A stretch of 64,000 bases of DNA from Halobaculum litoreum (GTDB taxonomy: Archaea > Halobacteriota > Halobacteria > Halobacteriales > Haloferacaceae): NCBI RefSeq assembly GCF_030127125.1, contig NZ_CP126156.1, forward strand, positions 2,418,001-2,482,000, read 5' to 3'. The notes under the pieces were generated by a model. It saw nothing but the letters and a program-made list of their open reading frames with translations. It was not told the DNA's origin and did no database searches. Position 1 is the stretch's first letter, and every line of letters begins with the position of its first letter. Made by a program: the position numbers and the translations under genes. Shown here piece after piece: positions 44,165 to 52,469 of this stretch.

Positions 44165-45325
44165 ATGGACAGCCCCGGCAGGCAGTTCTTCCGTTCGCTC
44201 GGTCGCGTGAGCGCCAGCGACGTGAGCCTGCTCGATCTGGTTCCCGACAGCGGCAGCCTCCAACTCGTGCTCGGCGCCGGGCTCGCGCTCCTCGCGTGGG
44301 CCCTGCTCCCGATGCAGTACGCGCTCGCGGGCACGCTGCTCGTGCTCGCGCTGGTGACGCTCGTCTCCTCGGTCGAGATCGTACAGGCGTACGAGAAGCG
44401 CGCCCTCACCGTGTTCGGCGCCAACCGCGGCCTGCTCGGCCCGGGACTCCACCTGATCCCGCCGTTCGTCTCCCGCACCTACCAGTTCGACACGCGCGTC
44501 GAGACGATCGACGTGCCGACCCAGGAGGCGATCACCGAGGACAACTCCCCGGTCACCGCGGACGCGGTCGTGTACGTCCGCGTCGTCGACGCCGAGCGGG
44601 CGTTCCTCGAGGTCGACGACTACCGCCGGGCGACCGCTCTGCTGGCTCAGACGAACCTCCGCGCGGCGATCGGCGACATGCACCTCGACGAGACGCTCAG
44701 CCGTCGCGACGAGATCAACCGCCGCATCCGCGAGGGTCTGCAGGGGCCCACCGACGACTGGGGGGTGCAGGTGGAGATGGTGGAGGTGCAGGAGGTGCTC
44801 CCCACCCGTGTCGTCCTCGACGCGATGGAACAGCAGACGTCCGCCGAGCGCCGCCGCCGCGCCATGATCCTCGAGGCGCAGGGACGGCGCCGCTCGGCCG
44901 TCGAGGCCGCCGAGGGCGACCGCGCCGCGAACGTCCTCGCCGCGCAGGGGACGAAGGTGGCGAGCGTCCTCGAAGCGCAGGGCGACGCCATCTCGACGGT
45001 GCTGCGCGCCCGCGCCGCCGAGTCGATGGGCGAGCGCGCGATCATCGACAAGGGGATGGAGACGCTCGCGGCCATCGGCCGGGGCGAGTCCACGACGTAC
45101 GTGATCCCGCAGGAACTGACGAGCCTGCTCGGCCGGTACGGCACGACCCTCTCCGGGTCGGACGTGGTCGACGCGGCGGAGTCCTCCGGGCTCGAGTCGC
45201 TGGAGTTCGCCCCCGAGGACCGCGAACTCCTCGGCCTCGACTCCGTCGACGAGGTGCTGGAACTGGAGACGGACGACGACGGGGCGACGCCGATCGCGGG
45301 CGGCGAGTCCGAGTACGACGACTGA
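44165..45325 (+). CDS. SPFH/Band 7 (stomatin-like) membrane protein
   Basis: A 386-residue protein with two close N-terminal hydrophobic segments (QLVLGAGLALLAWALLPM and YALAGTLLVLALVTLVSS). An SPFH domain follows (VVQAYEKRALTVFG-like strand, GPGLHLIPPFV, TPTQEAITEDNSPVTADAVVYVRV in outline). A long Ala/Glu/Arg-rich helix (ERRRRAMILEAQGRRRSAVEAAEGD) promotes oligomer formation. Band 7 proteins scaffold membrane domains and often regulate membrane proteases or channels. No NfeD partner is adjacent. The C-terminus is acidic. Confidence 0.9.
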   Translation: MDSPGRQFFRSLGRVSASDVSLLDLVPDSGSLQLVLGAGLALLAWALLPMQYALAGTLLVLALVTLVSSVEIVQAYEKRALTVFGANRGLLGPGLHLIPPFVSRTYQFDTRVETIDVPTQEAITEDNSPVTADAVVYVRVVDAERAFLEVDDYRRATALLAQTNLRAAIGDMHLDETLSRRDEINRRIREGLQGPTDDWGVQVEMVEVQEVLPTRVVLDAMEQQTSAERRRRAMILEAQGRRRSAVEAAEGDRAANVLAAQGTKVASVLEAQGDAISTVLRARAAESMGERAIIDKGMETLAAIGRGESTTYVIPQELTSLLGRYGTTLSGSDVVDAAESSGLESLEFAPEDRELLGLDSVDEVLELETDDDGATPIAGGESEYDD

Positions 45326-45399
45326 CCGGCGTCGTCCCCCGCGTCCGCGGCGCGCCGTCGCACCGTCGCGCCGTTCCCCGCGCGCGGCCAGTCGCGCCG

Positions 45400-45406
45400 T
45401 TTATCC
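45400..45406 (+). promoter_or_regulatory. TATA box for NMD3
   Basis: GTTTATCCG is centred 28 nt before the ATG at 45431. Confidence 0.55.
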
Positions 45407-45430
45407 GCCGGAGCCGACTACCCGAGCCCA

Positions 45431-46570
45431 ATGAGCGAGTCACGCGACACCCGGGAGTTCTGCCCGCGCTGTGGCGACCCGGTGCCCGAGCGCGAGGAGC
45501 CGCTCCCGGGCGAGCCGCGCGAGCGCGACCGCGTGCTCTGTGACGCCTGCTACTTCGCGGACTTCGAGTTGGTCGACGCGCCCGACCGCGTCGAGGTGAC
45601 CGTCTGTTCGCACTGCGGCGCCGTCCACCGGGGCAACCGGTGGGTCGACGTCGGCGCGCGCGACTACACCGACGTCGCCGTCGACGAGGTGTCGGAGGCG
45701 CTGGCGGTCCACCTCAAGGCCGAGGAGATCCGCTGGGGCGTCGAGCCCGAGCAGGTCGACCAGAACACGATCCGGATGCACTGTACGTTCTCGGGCGTCG
45801 TCCGCGACACCCACGTCGAGGAGACGGTCGTCGTCCCCGTGAAGATCTCTCGGGGCACCTGCGACCGCTGCGGCCGCATCTCGGGCGGGAGCTACGCCGC
45901 CGAGGTGCAGATCCGCGGCCGCGAGCGCGTCCCGGACCCCGCCGAGCAGTCCCGCGCCGTCGAGATCGCCGAGTCGCTCGTCGCCGAACGCGAACAGGAC
46001 GGCGACCGCGAGTCGTTCGTCACCGAGATCGTCGACCAGCCCGAGGGAAAGGACGTGAAGCTCTCCACCAACAAGCTGGGCAAGGCGGTCGCCACTCAGA
46101 TCACCGAGGAGTTGGGCGGCAGCTACACCGAGGCGCCGACGCTCGTCACCGAGGACGGCGACGGCAACGAGGTGTACCGCGTCACGTTCGCGGTGCGCCT
46201 GCCGAAGTTCCGCCCGGGCGACGTCATCGACCCCGACGACGGCGACGGCCCGGTGCTGGTGCGCTCGGTCCGCGGCAACCTCAAGGGCGTGCGCCTGGCG
46301 ACGGGGGAGCCGTACGAGGCGCGCTTCGAGGAGGGGGAGACCCCGGACGCCGAGCAGGTCGGCACGGTCGACGACGCCGTCGAGACGACGGTCGTCACCG
46401 TCGAGGACGACAACGCGGTGCAGGTGCTCGACCCCGAGACGTACGAGGCGGTGACGATCCCCCGCCCGCCGGGCGTGGCCGCGGACGCCGCCGCCGTCGA
46501 CGTGGTGAAGACCGACGCCGGATTGTACGTCGTGCCGCCGGAGTCGGCCGGCGACGACGCGGCGGCGTAG
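45431..46570 (+). CDS. NMD3-family protein (60S ribosome export/assembly homologue)
   Basis: A 379-residue archaeal relative of eukaryotic Nmd3, which binds the large ribosomal subunit. Four CxxC pairs form zinc clusters: C11-PR-C14, CDAC (~37-40), CSHC (~59-62) and CDRC (~140). The domain after them (ISGGSYAAEVQIRGRERVP and DVKLSTNKLGKAVATQITEELG) is the family's conserved core. The C-terminal half is a beta-rich OB-like region. In archaea a role in subunit assembly is likely; export is not possible. It stands alone. Confidence 0.88.
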   Translation: MSESRDTREFCPRCGDPVPEREEPLPGEPRERDRVLCDACYFADFELVDAPDRVEVTVCSHCGAVHRGNRWVDVGARDYTDVAVDEVSEALAVHLKAEEIRWGVEPEQVDQNTIRMHCTFSGVVRDTHVEETVVVPVKISRGTCDRCGRISGGSYAAEVQIRGRERVPDPAEQSRAVEIAESLVAEREQDGDRESFVTEIVDQPEGKDVKLSTNKLGKAVATQITEELGGSYTEAPTLVTEDGDGNEVYRVTFAVRLPKFRPGDVIDPDDGDGPVLVRSVRGNLKGVRLATGEPYEARFEEGETPDAEQVGTVDDAVETTVVTVEDDNAVQVLDPETYEAVTIPRPPGVAADAAAVDVVKTDAGLYVVPPESAGDDAAA

Positions 46571-46670
46571 CGGCCGCGACGCCCGGGGCGACGCGATCCC
46601 GGCCGCCGGTCCGACCGACCAGCCAGCGGCGCCGCTGTCGACGGGTGAACTCGGGAGAAGACCGGGCCGC

Positions 46671-46856
46671 TCAGTCGGCGTTGACGTGCGACCGGCCGCC
46701 CGCGTCGAGCGGCGCGGGCGTCACCGGGATGCCGCGCTTGGCGCACAGGTCGTCGAACCGGTCGAGGTCGACGCCGGCCTTGCGCGCGGCCTGTGTGCGG
46801 GTGAGCGTTCCGGCAGCGAACAGCGTCAGTGCCGTGTCGACGCCGTGGATTGTCAT
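46671..46856 (-). CDS. Small HTH-type protein (possible autoregulator)
   Basis: A 61-residue protein. Residues ~8-30 (TALTLFAAGTLTRTQAARKAGVD) form a helix-turn-helix of the kind seen in UPF0175-like regulators, where TRTQAARKAG is the turn plus recognition helix. The C-terminus is basic and Pro-rich. There are two possible starts. The ATG at 46856 has an AGGAG Shine-Dalgarno; the ATG at 46883 lies ~23 nt after a TATTAT box and would be leaderless with nine more residues. An imperfect palindrome at 46892-46908 overlies that box. Confidence 0.65.
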   Translation of the reverse strand: MTIHGVDTALTLFAAGTLTRTQAARKAGVDLDRFDDLCAKRGIPVTPAPLDAGGRSHVNAD

Positions 46857-46891
46857 GGTACTCCTATCTGCAAGGGGATACATAATCCTTC

Positions 46892-46908
46892 GTGAGATAA
46901 TATGTCAC
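46892..46908. promoter_or_regulatory. Palindromic operator over the small HTH gene promoter
   Basis: GTGAGATAATATGTCAC has 7-base arms matching at 6 of 7 positions around AAT. It includes the leftward TATTAT box of the HTH gene, so a bound protein should repress it. The HTH product itself is the obvious candidate. Confidence 0.55.
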
Positions 46909-46984
46909 TAAGGTCGGCGCGGCCGCGGGCCGTGTGGGTTCGTGATATAAGGACGTATCCGGGCGCGGCGGCGTGTGGGTACGC

Positions 46985-48883
46985 CTACTCCCCCCACACG
47001 TCCGAGAGGGGGTGGTCCGCCATCGGGTCGTCGTCGGTGCCGTCGCTCCCCCCGGAACGGGACCCCGACGCGGAGCCGCCCGAGGAGGAGCGCCCCGCCG
47101 ACGACCGCGAGGCGGACGAGGACGACGAGCCGCCGGTGCCGCCGCCGAACCCCTTCGAGCCGCCGCCCCCGGTCGATCGGCCGGCCCCGTGGCCCGCGCC
47201 GGAGCTCGGCCCGGGGTCGGCGTCCATCCCCGCCATCGCCGCCTCGGGGTCGAACTCGGGGAGGTCCGGGGCGGTCATGCGGTCGATCTGGTCGCGGAAC
47301 CACGGCGGCGTGTCGTGTTCGGCGCGCTCGAACAGGTCGAGGAGACTGGCGTCCGCGAGGTAGGTGGCGCCGTGGTCGTCTGGCGCGCGGACGACCCGGC
47401 CGCACGCCTGGATGACGGTGCGGAGGGCGGCGCGGTGGTACCACGCCCACTGGCCGTCCTCAAGTCGGGCGGCGACCCGTGAGTCGCTCGTGTTCAGGTA
47501 CGGCGCCTTACACAGCACCTGCCAGCGACAGAGGTCGCCCTTCAGGTCCAGCGCCTCCTCCATCTTCACCGAGACGAACACCTCCGGGTCGTCGCTGGCC
47601 TTCCACGCCTCCAGTTGGGCGTCGCGGTCGTCGCTGTCGTGGCTCCGGACGCGCGCGCCGACGCCGAACTGGCCGAACTGCTCGACCAGCCGGCTCGCGA
47701 TGGCGTAGCTGTGGGCGTGGATCAGCCCCTTCTCGTCGGGGTGGCGCGCCATCAGCCGCAGGCACAGCCGCGCGACCTTCGGGAGCGTCTCGTCGCGGTG
47801 GTCGTACGTCATCTTCCCCTGCGTCGTGTCGTACAGCGGGCGGTGCTCGACGGGGAAGGTGTGTTCCACGTCGACGAGGGCGACGTCGTCGGGGTCGAGG
47901 CCGACGCCGCGGCAGAACGACTCCTTGCTGAGGATGGTCGCCGACAGCAGCGCGAAGCGGTTGCCGCGGTCCCAGACGGTGTGTTTCAGGTACTTCTCGG
48001 GGTCCAGCGGCTTGATCGTGAGCGCGCCACCCTCGCCGTCGGGCTGGTCGACGACCCACGTCGTCGCCGAGTCGACGTCGCGGTAGTCCTCGAGGAACCA
48101 CTTCAGCTCGGAGATCAGCTCCTGGAGGCGGTCGCGCCGGGCGGCCTCCTCGGGCGAGAGGTCGCCCTGCCGGAGGAGTTCGTCCTTCTCGTCGGTGCAG
48201 ACGCCCAGCAGCGCCTGCGCGAACCGCGAGGTGCGCTCCAGCGGCCCGACCTCCGCGTTGTGGATGTCCGGGACGCCGACCCGGTCCCAGACGGGGACGG
48301 TCTGGGGCGACAGTTCGATGGTCGCGTACATCTCGGCCCACTCCGCGAGGCCGTGGGCCTCGTCGACGACGACCACGTCGCGCTTGCGGAACACGTCGGA
48401 GCCGGCGGTCTGCATGAAGTACGCGAGCGTCATCGCCGCGATGGGGCGGTTCGAGGCGATGGCGCGGTCGGAGTAGTACGGACAGCGGTGCTGGATCGAG
48501 CAGTCGTAGCCGCGCCGGCGGGCACACGGCGCCCGGTTGACGGGCGTGTCCTCCTCGCCGGGGAGGACGCAGTCGTAGTTGGACTTCCCCCGGATCACGT
48601 TGAGGTCGTCGAGCAGGTCGTCCTCGGCGACGTCGTCGAGCTGCGACACCTGCGGCGTCGTGTAGTACGCGCCGGTCGCCTCCGAGGGGCTGGCCTCCTC
48701 GACGCGGCGGGCGGCGCCGGCGATGGCGCGCGCGAGCAGCGACTTGCCGCTCCCGGTCGGCGCGCGCACGAGCACGACGCGGTTGCCGGCGGCGAACGCG
48801 TCCGTGATGTCGGCCAGCGCCCGCTCTTGGGTGCCGCGGAAGGAGGGGGCGGGGAACTCCGAGACGATCCGGCTGGGGTCCAC
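46985..48883 (-). CDS. XPD/DinG-type ATP-dependent DNA helicase with Fe-S cluster
   Basis: A 632-residue superfamily 2 helicase starting at GTG (48883). Walker A is APTGSGKSLLARAI, Walker B is VVVVDEAHGLAEW (DEAH), and late motifs include FALLSATIL, a HAHSYAIAS stretch and a QACGRVVRAPDDHG (motif VI). Four cysteines between motifs Ia and II (DCVLPGEEDTPVNRAPC, then DCSIQHRC) form the 4Fe-4S domain of XPD/DinG/FANCJ helicases. It unwinds damaged or branched DNA 5'-3' by analogy. The last ~70 residues are a Ser/Gly-rich disordered tail, which is not usual for the family. Confidence 0.9.
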   Translation of the reverse strand: MDPSRIVSEFPAPSFRGTQERALADITDAFAAGNRVVLVRAPTGSGKSLLARAIAGAARRVEEASPSEATGAYYTTPQVSQLDDVAEDDLLDDLNVIRGKSNYDCVLPGEEDTPVNRAPCARRRGYDCSIQHRCPYYSDRAIASNRPIAAMTLAYFMQTAGSDVFRKRDVVVVDEAHGLAEWAEMYATIELSPQTVPVWDRVGVPDIHNAEVGPLERTSRFAQALLGVCTDEKDELLRQGDLSPEEAARRDRLQELISELKWFLEDYRDVDSATTWVVDQPDGEGGALTIKPLDPEKYLKHTVWDRGNRFALLSATILSKESFCRGVGLDPDDVALVDVEHTFPVEHRPLYDTTQGKMTYDHRDETLPKVARLCLRLMARHPDEKGLIHAHSYAIASRLVEQFGQFGVGARVRSHDSDDRDAQLEAWKASDDPEVFVSVKMEEALDLKGDLCRWQVLCKAPYLNTSDSRVAARLEDGQWAWYHRAALRTVIQACGRVVRAPDDHGATYLADASLLDLFERAEHDTPPWFRDQIDRMTAPDLPEFDPEAAMAGMDADPGPSSGAGHGAGRSTGGGGSKGFGGGTGGSSSSSASRSSAGRSSSGGSASGSRSGGSDGTDDDPMADHPLSDVWGE

Positions 48884-48970
48884 AGTACGGCCGAACGGAC
48901 CGCCGCGGCGGGCGTAAGCGTGTCGGATGGCTGCACGCTCGCGCCCGGGTCGCGGCCCGTCGTCGCCCGG

Positions 48971-49189
48971 CTACTCGTCGGCCGCGGGGAGCGACTCGAC
49001 GTGGGCGCGCGTGACCTCCTCGTCGTCGGGGAGGGCGTCGATGCAGTCGTAACACAGGAAGTGCTCGGAGCCGTCCGCGAGTTCGAGCGTCAGCCCGTCC
49101 GTGCTCCCGGCCTCGAACGACCACAGATCGCCGATCCCCCCGCCGAGACGGACCCGCCGGCCGCAGCCGTCACAGCGCTGCTTGCTCAT
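48971..49189 (-). CDS. Small zinc-ribbon protein (DUF7561-like)
   Basis: A 72-residue protein with CDGCGRRV at the start and CYDCIDA later, the two Cys pairs of a zinc ribbon. The loop between is a beta hairpin (GLTLELADGSEHFL). From memory it resembles a short haloarchaeal family, but the number is uncertain. It lies 87 bases upstream of the helicase on the same strand. Confidence 0.7.
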   Translation of the reverse strand: MSKQRCDGCGRRVRLGGGIGDLWSFEAGSTDGLTLELADGSEHFLCYDCIDALPDDEEVTRAHVESLPAADE

Positions 49190-49331
49190 ACCGGCCGTCG
49201 GTGCGCCGGGGCGATAAACGCGCGGCTCCGCCGCCGGCGCCGGTCGTCGCCGGTCGCCCCCGGCCGCCGCTTCCCGCCCGCCCGCAGCCGGGGACAGGTT
49301 CTTGCCCGCCGACCGTGTCCGCAAGCGACAC

Positions 49332-50209
49332 ATGGAGGTGAACTGCGAGGGGTGCGCCGGCTGCTGCATCGACTGGCGGCCGCTTGGCGCGCCCGACGAC
49401 CGCGAGCGCGAGGGGCGCTACCGCGCGCTCGACGACACCTACCACATGGTCCCGCTGTCGCGCGACGAGATCCGGGGGTTCCTCGCGGACGGCCTCGGCG
49501 ACGTGCTCGTCCCCAGACTGTTCGCGACCGACGGCCCCCGCCACGCCGAGGTGGACGGCCACCGCGTCGCCGCCATCGACGGCCGGCCGGCGTTCCTCGT
49601 CGGCCTCCGCAAGTCGCCCAAGCCGGTCGCGCCGTTCGGCGGGGAGCGCGTCTGGCTCGACGCCTGCGCGTTCCTCGACCCCGACACGCTCCGGTGCCGG
49701 ATCCACGACACCGAGCGGTACCCGGAGCGGTGTCGGACGTACCCGGGCCACAACCTCGCGCTCGACGCCGACACCGAGTGCGAGCGCGTCGAGCGCGTCC
49801 ACGGCGCCCCCGGCGAGCGCCTCCGCGACGACGCGGTCCCCGCGGACCTCCCGCCGCCGCCCCTGCGCCCCGGCGCGCTCGGCTCGACGGTGTTCCTCCA
49901 CCCCGACCCCGCCGCCCTCGACGGGGCGGTCGGGCGGCTCGTCGACGGCGCGGCGACCCCCGAGGACCGCGCGACGTTCGTCGCCGCGGCGGCGGCGTCG
50001 GCCCCGGGGACGGTCGACGTGAACCGCGACCGGTTCGAGCGCGAGCGCGAACGGGCGCTCGCGGCCGACTCGTGGGCGGGCGCGGCCGACGGCGAGTGGC
50101 GGTCGGCGGCCGGCGAGCCCGGGTCGGCCGCCGTCGACGCCCCCGCCCCCGCCGCCGTCGAGGAGGCGCGCGGGGCGCCCCCGACCGACGCGTGGGACGA
50201 CGGGGGTGA
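49332..50209 (+). CDS. YkgJ-type cysteine-cluster protein (stop codon lost)
   Basis: A protein of the YkgJ Fe-S/zinc cluster family, ~292 residues if the stop at 50207-50209 is restored. The markers are CEGCAGCCIDW at the start, then DACAFLDPDTLRCRIHDTERYPERCRTYPG (family CxxL.....RC.IY..RP..CR.yP). It likely binds a metal cluster. As given, the frame does not stop and runs into the epimerase gene. Adding one G to the run GGGGG at 50202-50206 creates TGA. A promoter lies between, so two separate genes are likelier than a fusion. Confidence 0.72.
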
Positions 50210-50256
50210 GCCGGCGCGGTCGGACCGCCCCGGACCGCCCAGAACCGGACCAAGGG

Positions 50257-50260
50257 TTAT
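50257..50260 (+). promoter_or_regulatory. TATA-like element inside the apparent fusion
   Basis: AAGGGTTATCGGG is centred 27-28 nt before the ATG at 50286, the normal promoter spacing, which argues that the epimerase is an independent gene. Confidence 0.55.
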
Positions 50261-50285
50261 CGGGGCACGTGTGGATGTGGACGGT

Positions 50286-51341
50286 ATGCGTGTCCTCGTG
50301 ACCGGCGCCACCGGCTTCGTGGGGAGCCGCCTCGTGCCCGCGCTGCTGGCGGCGGGCCACGAGGTGGTCGCCCTCGTCCGCGACGCCGACCGCTACGACG
50401 CTCCCGACGGCGTGCGCGTGCTGGAGGGCGACCTCCTCGCGCCCGACGACGTGCGCCTCGCCACCGGCCCCGGCGAGACGAGCACCCAGCCGCTCGGCCG
50501 GTGGCTCGCCGCGCTCGACTGCGACGCCGCCTACTACCTCGTCCACTCGATGGGCGAGGGCGACGACTTCGCCGAGGCGGACCGCCGCGCGGCGACCGCG
50601 TTCGCCGACGCCGCCGGCGCCGGCGGCCTCGACCGGGTGGTGTACCTCGGCGGCCTCGGCGACGAGGAGGAGGAACGCCTCTCCGAGCACCTCCGGTCGC
50701 GCCGCGAGGTCGCGCGGATCCTCGGCGAGGGCGAGTACGACCTGACGACCCTGCGGGCGGCGGTGATCGTCGGCGACGGCTCCGCCAGCTTCGACATCGT
50801 CCGACAGTTGGCCGGCCGCCTCCCGGTGATGGTCACGCCGCGGTGGGTCCGCACCGAGTGCCAACCGATCTTCGTCGACGACGTGGTCGCGTACCTCGTC
50901 GGCGTGCTCGACGCCCCCGAGACGGCCGGCGGCACCTACGACATCGGCGGGCCGGACGTCCTCACCTACGAGGAGATGCTGCGGCGCACCCGCCGCGCGC
51001 TGGGCGGGCGCCTGTACGTGATCCCCGTGCCCGTGCTCACGCCGCGGCTCTCCTCGGGGTGGGTCCGCCTCGTCACCGACGTGCCCGACGGCGTGGTCGA
51101 CCCGCTCGTCGACGGCCTCCGCACCCCGGTCGTCGTCGGCGACGACGCCATCCGGGAGCACGTCCCGGTCGAGTTGACGCCGTTCGACGAGGCGCTCCGC
51201 CGCGCGCTGGAGCGCGGCGACGACTCATCCGACCCGCCCGGCGACGGCCGGTCCGACCCGGGTTCGGGGTCCGCGGACGACGCCGACGGCGCGGACGACG
51301 CCGACCGGGACTCGGAGGCGGAGCCGGGGGTCTCCGCGTGA
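50286..51341 (+). CDS. NAD(P)-binding epimerase/dehydratase-like protein
   Basis: A 351-residue atypical or extended short-chain dehydrogenase. RVLVTGATGFVGSRLVPALL gives the TGxxGxxG cofactor motif. AYYLVHSMGEGDDFAEADRRAA and the RVVYLGGLG strand match the NmrA/SDR_a5-like branch. YDLTTLRAAVIVG and a DIGGPDVLTYEEML block follow (family GGPDvlty.ell). The last ~40 residues are Asp/Ser-rich. Members include divergent subunits of complex I and small-molecule reductases; the specific reaction is unknown. It overlaps the next gene (GTGA). Confidence 0.85.
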   Translation: MRVLVTGATGFVGSRLVPALLAAGHEVVALVRDADRYDAPDGVRVLEGDLLAPDDVRLATGPGETSTQPLGRWLAALDCDAAYYLVHSMGEGDDFAEADRRAATAFADAAGAGGLDRVVYLGGLGDEEEERLSEHLRSRREVARILGEGEYDLTTLRAAVIVGDGSASFDIVRQLAGRLPVMVTPRWVRTECQPIFVDDVVAYLVGVLDAPETAGGTYDIGGPDVLTYEEMLRRTRRALGGRLYVIPVPVLTPRLSSGWVRLVTDVPDGVVDPLVDGLRTPVVVGDDAIREHVPVELTPFDEALRRALERGDDSSDPPGDGRSDPGSGSADDADGADDADRDSEAEPGVSA

Positions 51342-52162
51342 CAGCGCCGCCCGCGGAGGGCGGCGCACACGGCGAGGGCCCCGCCGACGGCGCGATCGAC
51401 CCGGTCGACCGCGAGCCGCGACCCGCCTACGGCGAGGCGTGGGTGTACGAGAGCATCGTCGGCGCGCTCCCGGGCGCGAGCCTGTCGCGGCCGGCGGCGA
51501 TCGGGCTCCAGATCGTCGTGTTCGAGGTCGGCGTGCTGCTGTTCGCGTGGCTGTACGACCTCTGGGCGGCGGTGCCCGCGGGGACCGCCGCCGTCGGCGT
51601 CGCCGCCGTCGGGAGCTACTTCATGCTGAAGCTGGGCGGCGAGAACCGGCGCCTCGACGTGGCCGAGACGTACTACCGCCTGCTGTTCGGGTCGAGCATC
51701 GAGGTGGTGCTCGCGGTGCTGGCGTTCATCGCGCTCGTCACCCACCTGTTCGTCACCGACCCGGCGACGGTCGGCGAGCCGTCGCCCGCGGCGGCGCTGC
51801 TCCCGTTCCAGGTGGCGACGGCCGAGACGCCGCTCGTCGACGACCTGTTCGGCGCCGAGCCGCCGACGCCGGTCGTGTTCCTCGCGCTGTTGGTCCTGTG
51901 GGACCTCTGCTACCGGATCGGCACGTCGTGGTGGACCGCGGTCGTCTCCCTGTACCGGGAGATCCGGCTGTCGCCGGGCCCGGGGACCAGACTCCGCTTC
52001 CGCCGGCTCGACGCGTTGAACGTCGGCTTCGCGCTCGCCCAACTCGCGCTGGTGCCGTTCATCGCCGACCGGCCGGTGCTGTTGCTGGCGATGTGCGGGC
52101 ACGTCGTGGCCGTCACCGCCGTCTCCGCGACGGCGATCGCGCTGTCGCTGGCGGCCGAGTGA
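51338..52162 (+). CDS. Multi-span membrane protein of unknown function
   Basis: A 274-residue protein with about five or six membrane segments (ATSL-like start, IGLQIVVFEVGVLLFAWLY, AAVPAGTAAVGVAAVGSY, VEVVLAVLAFIALVTHLFV in outline, VVFLALLVLWDLCY, FALAQLALVPFIAD, LLLAMCGHVVAVTAV). It starts GTG overlapping the epimerase stop, so translation is coupled. From memory it fits a haloarchaeal DUF7530-like type. A role next to the epimerase is possible but unproven. Confidence 0.65.
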   Translation: MTAPPAEGGAHGEGPADGAIDPVDREPRPAYGEAWVYESIVGALPGASLSRPAAIGLQIVVFEVGVLLFAWLYDLWAAVPAGTAAVGVAAVGSYFMLKLGGENRRLDVAETYYRLLFGSSIEVVLAVLAFIALVTHLFVTDPATVGEPSPAAALLPFQVATAETPLVDDLFGAEPPTPVVFLALLVLWDLCYRIGTSWWTAVVSLYREIRLSPGPGTRLRFRRLDALNVGFALAQLALVPFIADRPVLLLAMCGHVVAVTAVSATAIALSLAAE

Positions 52163-52184
52163 GACCGGAGAAGTCCGAGCGGGG

Positions 52185-52355
52185 TTACTCGCCTTTGATC
52201 GTCTTGAACTGGTCGAGGAGTGCCTCGGCCGACTCGCCGGAGTCGTACGTCACGCGGCCGCGATACTCGCTGCGCTCCTCCGCGAAGTCGCCGTCGACGC
52301 GCGCCTTCTCCTCCCGGCGCTCGTGCTCGTCCTCGTCGTAGGCACCCATTGACAT
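52185..52355 (-). CDS. DUF5786-family small haloarchaeal protein
   Basis: A 56-residue charged protein, MSMGAYDEDEHERREEKARV at the start and GRVTYDSGESAEALLDQFK at the end. The sequence and length match the haloarchaeal DUF5786 family as I remember it. There is no membrane segment. A TATATTAC-type promoter lies at ~52386, shared with the divergent gene at 52470. Confidence 0.8.
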   Translation of the reverse strand: MSMGAYDEDEHERREEKARVDGDFAEERSEYRGRVTYDSGESAEALLDQFKTIKGE

Positions 52356-52469
52356 GGTACGGTATCACGTAGCAAATTGAGTGTAATATATGTGTCGGTC
52401 GTTCACACGGTTCCGGGCGTGAAGCGAAGCCGTCCGCGGGCCGAGCGGTGGGTTGAAACCGCGGGACCG

